DNA of 64,000 nt from assembly GCF_910591885.1 (NCBI RefSeq), contig NC_063273.1:5270001-5334000 (forward strand). The letters run 5' to 3'. The translations under genes and the position numbers were made by a program. Under the pieces are notes generated by a model, which was given only the letters and a program-made list of their open reading frames with translations, did not search any database and was not told the origin of the DNA. Every line of letters starts with the position of its first letter. Positions within the stretch are counted from its first letter, which is position 1. Shown piece by piece: positions 36,001 through 47,682 of this stretch. This stretch comes from Bombus terrestris (Eukaryota > Arthropoda > Insecta > Hymenoptera > Apidae).

Positions 36001-39000
36001 AACGTAAATATTCAGTTAACGATCAAGATTCCTGCGAGGCTATATTTCTGTATCTGAAATAAACACGAGTGAAAACGCGGAGTAAAGCTGCGATTAAAAC
36101 GTTAGCCAGGGCAATATTTGGGAAGTGTGTTACGATACAAAACGTATTTGTTAATTCACCATATCCTATCGACACGGATAGGATGCTTTACAAAGATAAA
36201 GCAAATTAATATTTACACATACGATGGTGTGCGACCAATGAATTAGAATATTAAAAAACTTTGAGTTCGAGAATATCGGCGATGAAATTATTTCTGCGAT
36301 TTATGATATTTCCTCTTACGACGAAATATTACGACGTAATACGATTTGCAGAAACGATGAATCGGATTGTTGTCCTCGTTTTATCTCGGTTTTGCGTTTG
36401 TCTCCGATTATACATACATACGTGGTAACGATGATCGTAATACGATGGTCAATGAATAAAAACACACGGTTTATACTTAACATGTTTCAACTTGAGTAGC
36501 ATTTGCTTCTCCGATGGGAATTTCACGTTCGTTTGTGTTACAAATTACATTTTCATTAGGATTATATTTAGATAGCGCTCTTAGCACGAAACGAACTCGT
36601 GCGAGACTCTTTCGTCCCTTTTGATGCAAGATTGTACGATACTGTGATATCGCTCTTGTCGTTACAGTGTCGTTACTGTTACTATTAAAATTAATGTTTC
36701 TTTTCAACAACCGAAAACCACTCAACTTCACTTCAGAAACAAAATGTCAGCCGGCCTAATTATTAGAAATGTAGGTAAAGCACGTAAGGAATCTTACCTC
36801 GAAGCAATGCATTCACTGCTAAGCCACTTCTTCTAATTTCCCGATTTTTGTGCAAGGGGAACAATTCACGGTGCTGTTTTAATCATCGATTATGCTTAAT
36901 TTATTTGGACATTTTCTGGCAAGGTCGAACAGATTCAACGAGAAACGAAATAATGAACATCGTATTAACATCCAATATAATTACAGATTACTCGAATCGT
37001 GTGTAGAAATTTCTCAAAGAAATGAAATTTTGCTCGAACAGAACGATTACTCGTAACTGCTATTACGAAATTACTATCATTCATAGAAATCGAATTAAGT
37101 CAACATAGACGTGTCTAACTTTTAATGAAATACTCGACTATCAGTCTCGGGTTTTTACCTCGGGCAGAAATACTTTCGGTAAAGATTTTCACACGCGATC
37201 GATCTTAGAATAAAGAACATGTTGCGCGAGTCATCTTTGTATAGAAGCGGGAACGTGCGTTCCCAAATTAAAAGGCGGTAGTTTCGTAGATTTAAAAAGT
37301 GAAACGATATTTAACGCGAGCGTAGTCACTCCTCTGCGGGTGTCTCGTTTTCTTTCACTTCCTCCTCCTTCTTTTTGTTTTTTGTTGGATCTTCGTATAG
37401 CTCTGGAACTCGATCCCTCCATCCTTTGCCTGAAACGTTGAAAAAAGCCGAACTGGTTCTTCTCTGCCATTTTTACCCGCGTGTACGTGTCCCAGTCATC
37501 CGATTCTGCCTGATACTGAAGTTTGTCTTCGTGCAAAATCTTGCTTTCTTTTCGGTTTCCAGTTTCAAGCCGCGTATCGTCGTGATTGCCGTTTATTCCG
37601 TTAATGTACGCGATGATGATGAAGATGAACAAAGTAAGAAAAGAAAAACGTACGGAACCGTTTGATGCAGCATAGACGAGGAAAAAACAATGTTCTGTCT
37701 CACACCTTCGTCGCTACATACATGTTTCATTAGACACAATATACATATATATATATATATACTATATACTATAACAGAAATATACAGCCACGAACAAAAT
37801 ACGAGGAAAAAAAAAAGATAAAGAGGAAACTACGTAACGAACGAGGAAAAATATGCTAAAATATAAGAATAACACAGCACAGCAAAAATTGTCAGATAGA
37901 GCGGATCAATGGCAATCCATCCAAAAATGTGAAGAAAAAGTAGAAAACCGAGCGGGAAAGAAAAAACCAAAAAAACGTACACACAACGGCGTCATATGGC
38001 CGCTTTTATTTTCCAAAATGTTCTTTAAGATATATGTGATAACAGAGTGCGAGGGAGATTAATGCCAAATGACATTCTAATTCTTTTTCTTCTTTATCGA
38101 CATCGGATAGCAAGAAATCGCTTTGCATTTATAATTGCACGTTATATTTCGAGAGAGATAATTAGTGTCATTCGCGCATTAAACTTTCCCGCTATAACGT
38201 ACTACTACGTATTCCTATTGTTTCTACATGTTTCGTGTTCGAATTCAGTAAATTATTGATTGATTTGTACCGTCTGTTTCATATAGACGTCGATCGCAAA
38301 GGAAAGCTAGTGCACTCGAGAGTTTTTCTTTTCTCGAATCGTTATACGTGTCGTCCGTGTCCGATTGTCAATTATGGTGTTCGTAACCGTTGTTGCATTA
38401 TGTATACATAATCGTGGCGTCGCGTCGGTATATCGAAATTACTCACAGGCGTTAGCCGCCGCCTCGCGGTTCTTGCTGTAGTAACTCAGAAAATTGACAT
38501 CGTTTTTGACGTCCGAAGGACGTAAATCAGCAACCTTGAAGTAGGGTTTCCTGACCGATTGTGGCTTGCCGGCGACATATTTAACGCAAGCCAGATTACC
38601 GAAGTTACCTCGATCGGGTACATCATACCAGGAAATCGGCTCTATCGTGTCTTTCTTCGCGTTGTGCTTCCCAGAGATTAGTCGACGGACGTAATCCCCG
38701 CTGCCCATACGTTCTGGTATTATCTCTTCCGCGAAGTCGCTAAAAATTAAACGGTTCGTATTATCGTGCCGTCAAATGATATATTTCGGAGTATCGATCG
38801 CTACGCGATTCGATCGTCTAACAAATCGTGCTTAGAATCGTGCTCTAGAATTGCTTTCATTTTCGTTCTAACCGCATAAGAATCGCTGCTTAAATACCTT
38901 GCTACGGCTCGTGGAATGAAGACGTGAACTCGTCGAAGAAGAGAATCCACTCTCGCACGTATTTCCCTCGCCTCGTCGTCGAAGTACTGCGAAGAGAGAC

Positions 39001-42000
39001 ACGTAAAATATACGTCGAACGAAGGACCACTCTCTTACGAGAGGAATTATATATATATATATCTACTACGATTTGTTCGTTATTCGGTTAATCCAGTTGA
39101 CCGACTCTATTGGATTAAATACTACATTCTGGAATGAAGAGACGCAACAAAGATACGATACGAGGCTATGAATTTCAGGTGTTAAGCATGCTCCGAGCGT
39201 AGTCCTCCAAACACGAAATTCGTACAGGCTGTTCGAAGAATTAACAATGCTCGCAGAGTCAAGTGCGACTCGTCAAGTATCGATCATAGGAGTGTAAAAG
39301 TTCTACATTTCTCGAGATGTCCATTAAAAAGACGACGCGATTCCGCCGAACAGGGATGCCAGATGTTGCGTGTCGAAGACGAGTTGAAATCGTGAAGAGA
39401 CACGACGACGACAATGATCGGTGTAATACGATCGATGACATGGATGATGACTGGATGACGCTCATGCTAATGGCCACGAATGATGACGCTGTTTTGCTCT
39501 GAACAGATATCACGAGAAACGTGGCAGACTTACGATGTGATCCTTAGATTGAAGATACTTTTCCGTGTAGGATTCGGTCGACGGTCTTGTCAGGTTGCGT
39601 ATCCTGTTGATCTCAGCTGCAAGGACGCTGGGACGTACGCGCGCATGAACTCTTATCGGTATCAGACTGCCGCCATGGTACACGGTATGGTACGGCAGAT
39701 GGATTACAGTCACGAGCCGTTTATGAGCCACGTATGGCATGCGAGGAATGCTTCTCAACTAGAGGCACGAACTCTGCTTTACTAATACGTCGACTAATTG
39801 TTACGTTCCCAGCGGCATCAGCGACAATTAGCTTCTCACAAGCGTACTCTTCTTAAGCTCGCATTAGCTCCATTTAAGCGTACGATCTTTCTCATTCTCG
39901 CCTTCTTTCTCTCTCCCTTTCTCCCTTTTTCTTTTCTGATCCTCATTCGTTTCCATAAATTCGTTCAAGCGATTAGCAGCAGAGCGCAATAGGCAATCGA
40001 TTAGATACATAATCACGATTACCGTGATCGCGACGTGCAGCAATGTTCCAGCTGTTTCGATGATAACTAGAGATAGTAAAGCATTTACCTGTGTGCGATC
40101 TTGCCAATTGTAAGAAGAATCGATGAACGCGTGCACGTTTCTATATTTTCCTTGATTTACGAAAATGAATAGCGATAGATGATGAGTTTTGTTAATCGAA
40201 GAGGAGCCAGTTCGGTCAAATTCTAGCGATCGACGTAACGATCGAATGATGGTTTAATAGTGCGGATGAAATAAGCAGAAAAGCGTCGTTTAACAAAATA
40301 AGAAGAAATCGCACTTGCCGCATTTCGCATTTGCAATTCAACACTTTCTGTGAACATTTTCGCAAGCGAGCTAGTTTCTTGTCCATTAGCGTCAATTCCA
40401 TGCTACTTACCTGAAGAATCGTGGAGATGGGTAAGGTAATCGGCCGGTCCTGCGGTTCCGTTTCGGTTGTATTTATAAAGATGAATGTTTTGTGTTTCAT
40501 TTAATCGATTTTCGACGATATCGGGCGCAATCCAGCAGCGGCAGGGGACGAGGAGTCACGTAGGAAGCAGAATAAATAGAAAGAAGAAGAACAACAGCCA
40601 GTTAGTAACGTTTGCAGTATAGTATCCTTTTCGGCACTCTCTTTTATGTTTCTCTTTATTTATTCCTTTATTTCCTTGTTTACACACGTGCGTATTATCA
40701 AATAGCGATCATCGGTCGAATCGATCATGTATTCTCTCGATAGAAAGCGATACGTAACGGGAAGAAGGAAAAGCAAGGAAAAGTGTACCTTTGACGGAAA
40801 AAAAGTAATGCTACGACAGTTGTAATGAATTCTCGATCATTTGTAACAAGTAATTTGGCCGATTGTCGCGTTGTGTGTCTATTGAGATGGGTTTAGGTGT
40901 TAGTCACAGTTAGCAATTTGATACACAAAAGTGAACGTTCGCATTATATTCGAATATAGTTGATATACTGACGAGTTATCTTTATAATTTTATTTTGATC
41001 GCAAAGATACTAATGCGTTCTCTTTCATTAATTCACACTATCATTGCACACGCTAGAAGAAACGAAACTATGCTTGCACGGATATAAAACTGTTGATTTG
41101 CTATGCGAAAGCAAAAGAAAAAACATTCCCACACGTACAATTGATAAGTAGAATGAATCGATAACTACGAAACAAATCCTACACGTTGGATCCATCGAAC
41201 AAAGTCAATCAAATCAATTGCACGAAATAAGTAAAGCGGTACTTTTGAATTTATTATTTAAATCGAAACAAAGATTCACATAACCATCGTTACAATATTC
41301 AATTTGTCGTTTAACTATTAATGCAATGTATTTAACGGTGTTCTATAATTATCGCGTCTACGAAACATCTAAGTACAGCTACAAAATTCGTTTTCACAGT
41401 AATATAATATATGTAATACGTGTTGCCATAAATACCGTATAGCGGCGGTATTTAAACAATGCAAATAAAAGAAAAAACCTGAACCCCGTCTTCCTATCGA
41501 ATTATATACTTCGTCCGAATTGATTCGCTTCGATGAAACTTCGAATAGATTCGAGTAAGTAATTAAAAACGTAAGTCGACGGTTCTTTCGTTTCACCAAA
41601 ATCACCATATAACTTAGATGTTGAGGATGTAATTGAAATTCAATGTTAAATCATTCTTTGATCAAAATCGGTGAAACGAAAATATCGAAGGCCATCCGGT
41701 CGGGAATTTACACGCGGTAGGAGAAATGGCGGTAAGTGGTACCGCCAGGTAAACGACCGGAAGTGTGGGACTCGTAAGAGGAATGATAGCTTCCAGGACC
41801 GCCACCACTCGATGTCCTAGATGACCTCTCGGTCGAATACGATCCGTACGGTCCGCTCTCCCTCTTGACGACGTTCTCTTCGGTGTAGCTAGTCCTCTGC
41901 GGACGGCGGTTGTACGAGTACGGATCCGTAGAGGAGGAGGAACTCGATGAGCTGGTGTTGGTGTAGGCATAGCTGTACTGCTCTTGAGCAGCCCTCACCC

Positions 42001-45000
42001 CGGTTTCCGGATAGTCACGGACCACATAATGCCGAGGCGTCTACAGATTCGGGTTACACATGGTCAACAATGTGGAGAACAGGCATTTCCGGAGAACAGA
42101 ACTTTTTCATTTTTTTACTAAAACATCTTGATCGCATATCGCACTTTTCTCTCTATATACCGTGTTTATCGCGTGTCTCGTGAGTCGCGAGGCAACGCGA
42201 TCGAACAGCAAAAATGGATCAAACATTACGATTTCTTTTTTTCTTTTTTTGGAGCAATCATGGAAGTTCCCAAGTTAAAAAATTATAAGCTTCGCGAGCG
42301 GGTTCCATTGCATCTTAAATATTTGCAGTTTGATTCGTTGCGGGTAATTGATTTTTTAATTTTGATCGAATTTCGAATCAAACGTTTTGCGTAATCGTTC
42401 TGCCATTCCTGTATTTTACCCGTTTGAAAGTGAACTTTGGCTGGCTCTGTTCTCCGTTTTGGAATAACATGTACTGGAGAAAAGGACGTATCGCGTATCA
42501 CGGTATAGTATTAATGGAATAAAAAATACAACCGGTACTTCGTCCGATTCATCTTGCCTCGTGTAGTTGAATCGTTATCATTGAAATATCGATTAAAACG
42601 CTTAAAACGAGACACGATCCATTAATCGTTGATCGTTGCCAATGTTACTTTTAAGAATTCAGACGAAGCGTTGGGTGGACTTTTTGGAGATTGAGAACGT
42701 TAAGATTTGGGTTATATTGTTTGAATCTACGATACAACTACGTATGTTAAAATGCGGAAGAAAAAAAGTAAAGGGATCGCTAAGATATTTTATGATAATA
42801 CATATATCGATCTATCTGTAGACACACAACGTGCGGGCCAATTATAAACGTAGAGCGGTACACGTATGCATTAATAATGTCTCCTTGCCGAGATATTCAG
42901 GACACTCTAGAGTGCAACGTTGAGCAACTAAATTAGCCTTTGCCAAGAAACACATGGATAACGTAATGTAATAGTGTCTACGTTATGTTCGTATTCTTCG
43001 CTCATATGCACGAGTGCATCTCGGTGTCTCGTTTCAACTTTAGCTTTCGACCTAAAACTTTTGATCATACTCCCTTTCAACTTTGCTCACCTGCATCGAT
43101 ATTTAAGCTTAATAGAAAGTTTAATCTTCCAACTATCTGTAATACCGATATGAAATAAGTTCATGACCCAGACGACGATAGTACTATAGCACAAATGCAT
43201 TCTTAATCGGTTTCCTCCTTCTTTCTACAAACAATATCACTGAGATACGATTATTATTGTATATTATAGAACAAGGTATTGTTCGACTCAAGGTCTTCAA
43301 CTTAATGCGTTTAGATAAACATATCTTGAGTAATAATGAATCCAGTAAACACGCTTTTCGAAATCGAAACACTTTATTTGTTCGATGTGCATACAAAGTA
43401 AACGAACAAGAAAACGAAAAGTAAAGCAACGGTGGTATATGTATAAAGCAGCAATCCATAATTTCCATAGTCGTTCATGGTTATGGAAAACAAGATGTTT
43501 GTCTGTGTATATGTATATCTGTATAGACTAAAAAAGAAATAACACGAAAGTATCAGGTTCGTGCAAAATTTGTACAAAAGGGAAAGATTTGAGCTATTAC
43601 GATTTGAGCTATATGTCGCTCTATGGAAATGTCAAGATAAAATTCAAAGAAAGAAGAGTAAAGACTAGTAAAAAAATGTCTAAACCGACCAAAATTAATC
43701 GTCCTAATATTCCATCACTGAATTAATTCCAAGTTCTACCAAGCAGGATATTAAAATATCTATCAGTCGTGTCGAATTCTTAGATTATTTTTTTACAAAA
43801 CGATATCATTTGTTTCCAATCAAACGTCATTTACTCGCATCTCGTTGCTCGTGTTGTTAAAATCGGTACCAAGAAGGCGTTTGGAGTGCCATCAGTATCT
43901 TGGTACGACCACTAGCGGGAGGAACGATGTGTCTTTTAGTAGCTGGTTGTCTAGAAAGCACTCCTTTCTCGAAAACGTGACCCTTGGTTGCCAGTTCAGT
44001 CGCGGCGTCCAGGCTGACCTTTGACACCGCGCCACCATCCACCAACTGTCGAGTATGGTCTTCTTTCGCGGGATTTTTACCACGCACAACACCCTCCTTG
44101 TCCTTCAGGGTAACGTATTGATAAAATTCTTTCTTTGGATCTTGTTTCTTGCGACCCCAAACGGTGAATGGTTCTGGTACCAGGGATGGTCGTGGAACAA
44201 ACGGCACTTTTTCCCACGGAAAGTAGTCCTGCTTCTGTAAATTTCATCAGGTTCGAGATGCGTTTAACTTCTGCCCCATTCGATCGCTTCCTTTTCTTAT
44301 TCGACATCGTTTTCCCTTTCGTCGTCGAGCGTCGATCAAAAACTTTGTTCCTTTCGATATCTTCACTTCCACACCATTCTTCCGTATTATCGCTATGCTA
44401 TGCGTATCGATCGTTGATATTATACTAGTAAAAGTCATGACATTTCCGTCTAAAAATCGTGCGTGTGTCATGACAGTTACTCTGGAGTATAAAGAGAGTA
44501 TAAATATTATCTTCTTTCTCTTCCCCGCGATGATTCTTGACGCGATATTATTTTCTGCCACAGTATATGTTTCTTATCCTTGTGTAAAAATAGATCAAAG
44601 CATCGTGAATGGTATACAAGGAACGCAACATCTCGCGCCCCCATATTCGCCTCCGCACATTCCGAATCGTTGATGTCGATCGAGATTTTTTACGGCACAA
44701 CCCCTCCTTATATCATCTCTACAAATACATTCATCCGTGCTGCAGGATTTTCTTTCACTTTAAATATTTTCGTGCGATCGCTTGTGCAACTTTCCATAAA
44801 AATGATTTTTATTCTCTCTCTGTTAATCATCACGAAAGTGTCACAAAAGACACGGTCTGTCTAAATTACCCCTCTTCCTATATGCGGAGGAATCGTTATT
44901 TTAAGATCTAAGTACAACGCAAGAAGAAGAGGATTCTCTTTTTCTCTGTCCATTTCGTTAGGCTGGAACGACGTTGGATAAAAATAGATATCAAGTTATA

Positions 45001-46867
45001 TTACCGATTCTAATTGCGGACAGTTTGAGCAATAGTCACGAAACAATGAGAAACATGAACTGCTGCGACATAAAATCTGGGAAGCAAGTATGGTCACTAG
45101 AAATCATGTATGAATTTCCGTGACGAATTTTAACTTTTGTGGTGGGAGTCAACGTCGTTGGTTCGTCGGGAGTCTAAATTAGGGCAGAGTAACGCAACAC
45201 CGATGCTCACAAATCCCCTCTACTGAAACGGAGAAAGACGGAAAATGTTTTAATAACATCTTCAACCATCGAAAGATGTTTCCTCGTTGGCGTGTTGTTT
45301 CGTCAACCTCTTTGTCATTGAAATCGTTCGAGATGCTCGAGTTAGAGGCCTCGGTGAAGATCTCTCGAACATAATTAGAATTACCGAGGAGTTAAGTATT
45401 TAGGTCAGCTTTTAACGGTACCATTGATGGATGCATGATCAACAATGGAACAGCTCAATAATCTAAACTGCCGAAGGAGTCACTACGACTATAACACGTT
45501 GTTACAACAAGATTTCACTAATATTTCTCGATAAATGATTCCTTCTGTTACTGATTCTGCCCAAACTTGTAACTCAGTTACATTTGTACAATTCGTTCAT
45601 TTGCATTTTTATATATACTCTGTTCAGTTGGTTTCTGTCATATGATAGATTTGTCAGCCCATATACGTTTTCGTGTTCACGGATCCAAAATTTGCCGGGT
45701 CGTACGGCATCTAAGTTTAACGCGACGAAGTCCCGGAAAATGGCTGCACCGCTATGAATAGGCTTTTCTCTAATTTCCCTACTCGCGGATCACTTCGATT
45801 ATATCAGTTTTCAATCTTTTTTATTTCAGAGTAAAAATAACCGTTGTAATGTAATAATTGTCAGTCTCAAGTAAAAGTTTACAAAGACTTTTGCGAATTT
45901 TATTATTTGTCTGCTCTGTGGATAAATCCTATTTCGGATCGAAAATATCTCTCATCTTGATTTAATATTTGAAGAATTGACACAAACAGGCACATGAAAC
46001 AATAAGTACAATTGATACATAGCCGGTGAAACCCTGGTTACTATAGGGCGTAACATATACATACAAAACAGATTCAAAACGGGCACAACCAGGGTGTCTT
46101 GAAAACAAATCATTCAACAAGTAATTTTTTTCCGTCCGTTTAAATCGACGGGTAACTCGTGTCAGAGCTTATTTGATGCAGGTAAAATTAATTCCGTAAA
46201 CTGGAAGTTATTACCGTGCAGTTATACGTTTAACTCTTTTTAACTGATATACTTGTCAAGTTTGCATATTAATTCAAGTGTGTAGGTTCTAATAACAATA
46301 ATCGTGTAATTGACACGTATTAAATATTTATTTGATTTCTGGGAGACACCGAGTGCATGTTTCGAGGTTCAAAAAACTGTTAAACAATAACAGTAATAAC
46401 AATGACAAAAGTGGTAACAACGAATGACAATATTGATCGGAATACAGTGTGGAAGTAGAGACTTCGAAATGCATCGAACTCGATCCGCCGACAGCAATAA
46501 CGATTCGTTTAGATCGTATTTGTATCGTGGTTGATATCGTGCCTGTCGTTGATCGATTTCGCAAACGAACGGGTAATCAAGGAGTGTCGATCTTTCGATC
46601 GTTAAAGAGCCAATGTTTCGCAATTTCATCGATTTTGCAAATATAATATGTTGACAAACGTGAAACTGCCGCGCATACAAATATCTTCGAAAATTTGACA
46701 GAAATTTTCCGAGAAACAAAACGTTGACTCCGGATCGAAAAAAGTCCGAACAAGGGTGGTTCGGTTAAAGTGTTTCCGAGTTACACTCGACGCTCTTATT
46801 CGACGTTAGTGCCATCCAGCAAAACATTATTAAGACATACTTCATCCCGCTCTTTCAACAATCCCAT
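33089..46867 (-). CDS. Myofilin-like muscle locus, long coiled-coil isoform
   Basis: Coding exons on the minus strand, all phase-consistent: 46867-46841 (MGLLKERDE, phase 0), then 38986-38898, 38739-38447, 37526-37477, 36873-36798, 35984-35946, 35854-35810, 35732-34893, 34574-34505, 34241-34026, 33940-33697 and 33271-33089. Two optional phase-0 exons, 40451-40413 and 39611-39534, probably precede 38986. The product is about 724-763 residues. In order: a basic N-terminal module (YFDDEAREIRARVDSLLRRV, YVRRLISGKHNAKK, SWYDVPDRGNFGNL), short linker exons (APDVPMTERELRK, LQPDMDESTLRK), a KEPEP-type repeat, a charged coiled coil (EEIAKLEADEVKAWEALQVA) and an acidic tail ending WAEEDA. The name rests on remembered resemblance to insect myofilin, a thick-filament protein, and is unverified. 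The start exon has an acceptor (cctacag at 46885) before it, so a 5' UTR exon lies upstream. The junction before 37526 is the only acceptor there that restores the frame. Confidence 0.5.
33366..33668. mobile_element. Candidate solo LTR in an intron
   Basis: The interval begins TGACAGGCCGGGAGGGAGGG and ends GTCGAGACA. It lies inside the last intron of the muscle locus and contains a TATAAAAAG box near 33514, followed by a repetitive GT/AG-rich leader. That architecture (TG start, central TATA, CA end) resembles an LTR. No target-site duplication, second LTR or internal coding region is visible, and the borders are guesses. Confidence 0.25.
33544..33579 (+). repeat. Short tandem repeat, 14-bp unit
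   Basis: CAGTAATCACTAAT is repeated twice exactly, followed by a partial third copy (CAGTAATC). It lies just downstream of the TATAAAAAG motif in the candidate LTR, within an intron. Confidence 0.8.
35113..35613 (-). repeat. Degenerate KEPEP-type coding repeat
   Basis: Inside the large exon of the muscle locus. The minus strand encodes about 167 residues dominated by a variable six-residue unit of the form K-E-P-E-P-x (for example KEPEPV, KEPEPA, KDPEPT, KEPEPL, EEPEPV). Periodicity is near 18 bp with substitutions and some shifted copies. The encoded segment should be extended and highly charged, like the PEVK-type or neurofilament-type elastic or spacer regions. The low-complexity DNA keeps two antisense frames open, which are not genes. 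Confidence 0.85.
39534..39611 (-). CDS. Probable cassette exon of the muscle locus
   Basis: Twenty-six codons, INRIRNLTRPSTESYTEKYL then QSKDHI, ending at a strong donor (ATC|gtaagt) in phase 0. This joins in frame to the exon at 38986. The donor is convincing. The acceptor is not: three AGs lie close together, and only the one giving phase 0 entry (gctgag) fits the other exons, while a better pyrimidine context (gtcccag at 39622) would need a different upstream phase. Confidence 0.4.
40413..40451 (-). CDS. Possible small cassette exon of the muscle locus
   Basis: Thirteen codons (DRPITLPISTILQ) between an acceptor (ccgcag) and a strong donor (CAG|gtaagt), phase 0 at both ends. The same frame extends upstream to an ATG at 40500, so it might instead be an alternative first exon (MKHKTFIFIN...). 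Either reading feeds in frame into the exons at 39611 or 38986. Confidence 0.35.
41708..42473 (-). CDS. Muscle locus, alternative Ser/Tyr-rich C-terminus
   Basis: Two exons on the minus strand: 42473-42420 (YMLFQNGEQSQPKFTFKR; acceptor ttttctccag, donor CGG|gtaaaa) and terminal exon 42040-41708 (begins TPRHYVVRDYPETG, ends YRHFSYRV and stop). Both enter in phase 0, so MGLLKERDE from 46867-46841 can join directly, giving about 137 residues. The terminal exon is rich in Ser, Tyr, Gly and Arg, with an eight-serine run and repeated SY/YS pairs, so it is probably disordered. GC content is high compared with the flanks. If it is not part of this locus, it would be an orphan terminal exon. Confidence 0.5.
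43857..44234 (-). CDS. Muscle locus, short myofilin-type isoform terminal exon
   Basis: A 125-codon terminal exon on the minus strand. The acceptor is tttacag, entry is phase 0, and the sequence begins KQDYFPWEKVPFVPRPSLV and ends LMALQTPSWYRF and stop. Joined to MGLLKERDE (46867-46841) it makes a protein of about 134 residues. The globular, conserved-looking core includes VWGRKKQDPKKEFYQYVT, RGKNPAKEDHTRQLVDGG, VSLDAATELATKGHV and RQPATKRHIVPPASGRTKI. This is the part that most suggests myofilin, a small thick-filament protein of insect muscle; the name is from memory and not verified. A TTG|gtacc inside the last codons could act as a donor for longer forms, but its phase fits no phase-0 exon. 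Confidence 0.6.
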   Translation of the reverse strand, partial: KQDYFPWEKVPFVPRPSLVPEPFTVWGRKKQDPKKEFYQYVTLKDKEGVVRGKNPAKEDHTRQLVDGGAVSKVSLDAATELATKGHVFEKGVLSRQPATKRHIVPPASGRTKILMALQTPSWYRF

Positions 46868-46884
46868 ATATACTGACCGTGATG
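46841..46884 (-). CDS. Shared start exon of the muscle locus
   Basis: A 44-nt exon on the minus strand between acceptor cctacag and donor GAA|gtatgt. It holds 17 nt of 5' UTR and nine codons, MGLLKERDE, ending in phase 0. All the alternative downstream exons I find here begin in phase 0, which is why I assign this as their common start. It is short, so transcript evidence is needed for certainty. Confidence 0.5.
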
Positions 46885-47682
46885 CTGTAGGACGAAACGA
46901 GAGGCCGTGAGTAGGGTCGTCGGGTTGTATAGAAGTCGCTCTCGTACACCATTTTTCCTTTCAGTTCGTTTTTCTTTTCGGTTAAAAATTCGCTCGTTCG
47001 TCGGTGCTACGTGTACCTTTCGTTGAACTCTTGTCGACAAACGAATTGCTGCACGTACGGTTGCTATCTGTCGTAATCTGTTAACGTGCGCACCAGAGTG
47101 AAAGATCCACCACTGCAGCCACGATGAAGGTACGTACGATTCTATCCGTTCGCCGAGACTCTTCTTCAGCTTCTACTATGATCGTTCCACCCCACTTCGA
47201 TCCATCTTTCTCTTTCCTTTGGTGCACGCACGAGAGGGAGCGAATTTTACGTATACGTATACGTACGTCGCCTCCTCTCGCGGTCACCACTTTGATTGCG
47301 TCATTTTCGGCACACGGCCTAATGCATCGAAAAAAATAGAATTGTGTTAAGGTTGCAGCTGACAACCCTCTTTTAATGTTCTCTTCCATGATTCTTTCTT
47401 TTCTTCTCTCTCTCTTATCCCCCCTTTCGTGTTACCTTTGCCAGATTTCTAATTTATTGACATTTAAACCTGCTAAAAATTTAAATGTCAATAAATTAAA
47501 TAATACGCTTTAATGAAAAGTGAATGCCAATCTTTATTAGCAAACGAATAGACAAATAGAATTTATCTGCGTAAATCTACGCACTTCTTTCTTTTATCTG
47601 TCTTTGAACGACTCACAATATAAATTACATAAAAATTACTTTCAATTTTATGTTTATTTACTTAACAATGCGTTATATTATG
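46885..47682. other. Upstream region of the muscle locus
   Basis: Should contain the non-coding first exon and promoter of the minus-strand muscle locus. TTCAACGAAAG|gtacac near 47020 on the minus strand is one possible 5' UTR donor. The plus strand has ATGAAG|gtacgt at 47124, a neat start-plus-donor without any visible partner exon. Confidence 0.35.
47450..47498. repeat. Perfect inverted repeat (hairpin)
   Basis: TAATTTATTGACATTTAAA at 47450-47468 is followed by an 11-nt spacer and its exact reverse complement at 47480-47498. A 19-bp perfect stem is unlikely by chance even at this AT content. It lies about 185 bp past the stop of the small ORF at 47683-47871. It might be a miniature element, a structured RNA or an extrusion-prone palindrome. 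Confidence 0.85.

Noticed and set aside
39864..40136. Minus-strand exon candidate ending CACACAG|gtaaat
   Set aside because: The donor is good, but the only acceptor (aatatag) gives an entry phase that does not match neighbouring exons.
41662..41970. Minus-strand Arg/Pro-rich frame
   Set aside because: It overlaps the Ser/Tyr-rich terminal exon in another frame and has no acceptor of its own.
44077..44307. Minus-strand frame MSNKKRKRSNGAEVKRISN crossing the short-isoform acceptor
   Set aside because: It runs through the acceptor at 44235 in a different frame from the conserved FVPRPSLVPEP reading and lacks downstream conservation.
46031..46095. Nine-base inverted repeat (ACCCTGGTT and AACCAGGGT)
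   Set aside because: Arms are short and separated by 47 bp; no target duplication or repeat family, so chance is the simpler explanation.
47124..47339. Plus-strand start with immediate donor (ATGAAG|gtacgt)
   Set aside because: The signal is neat, but no downstream plus-strand exon with matching phase was found before Sgf11, which has its own start. Possibly a non-coding transcript; not supported.
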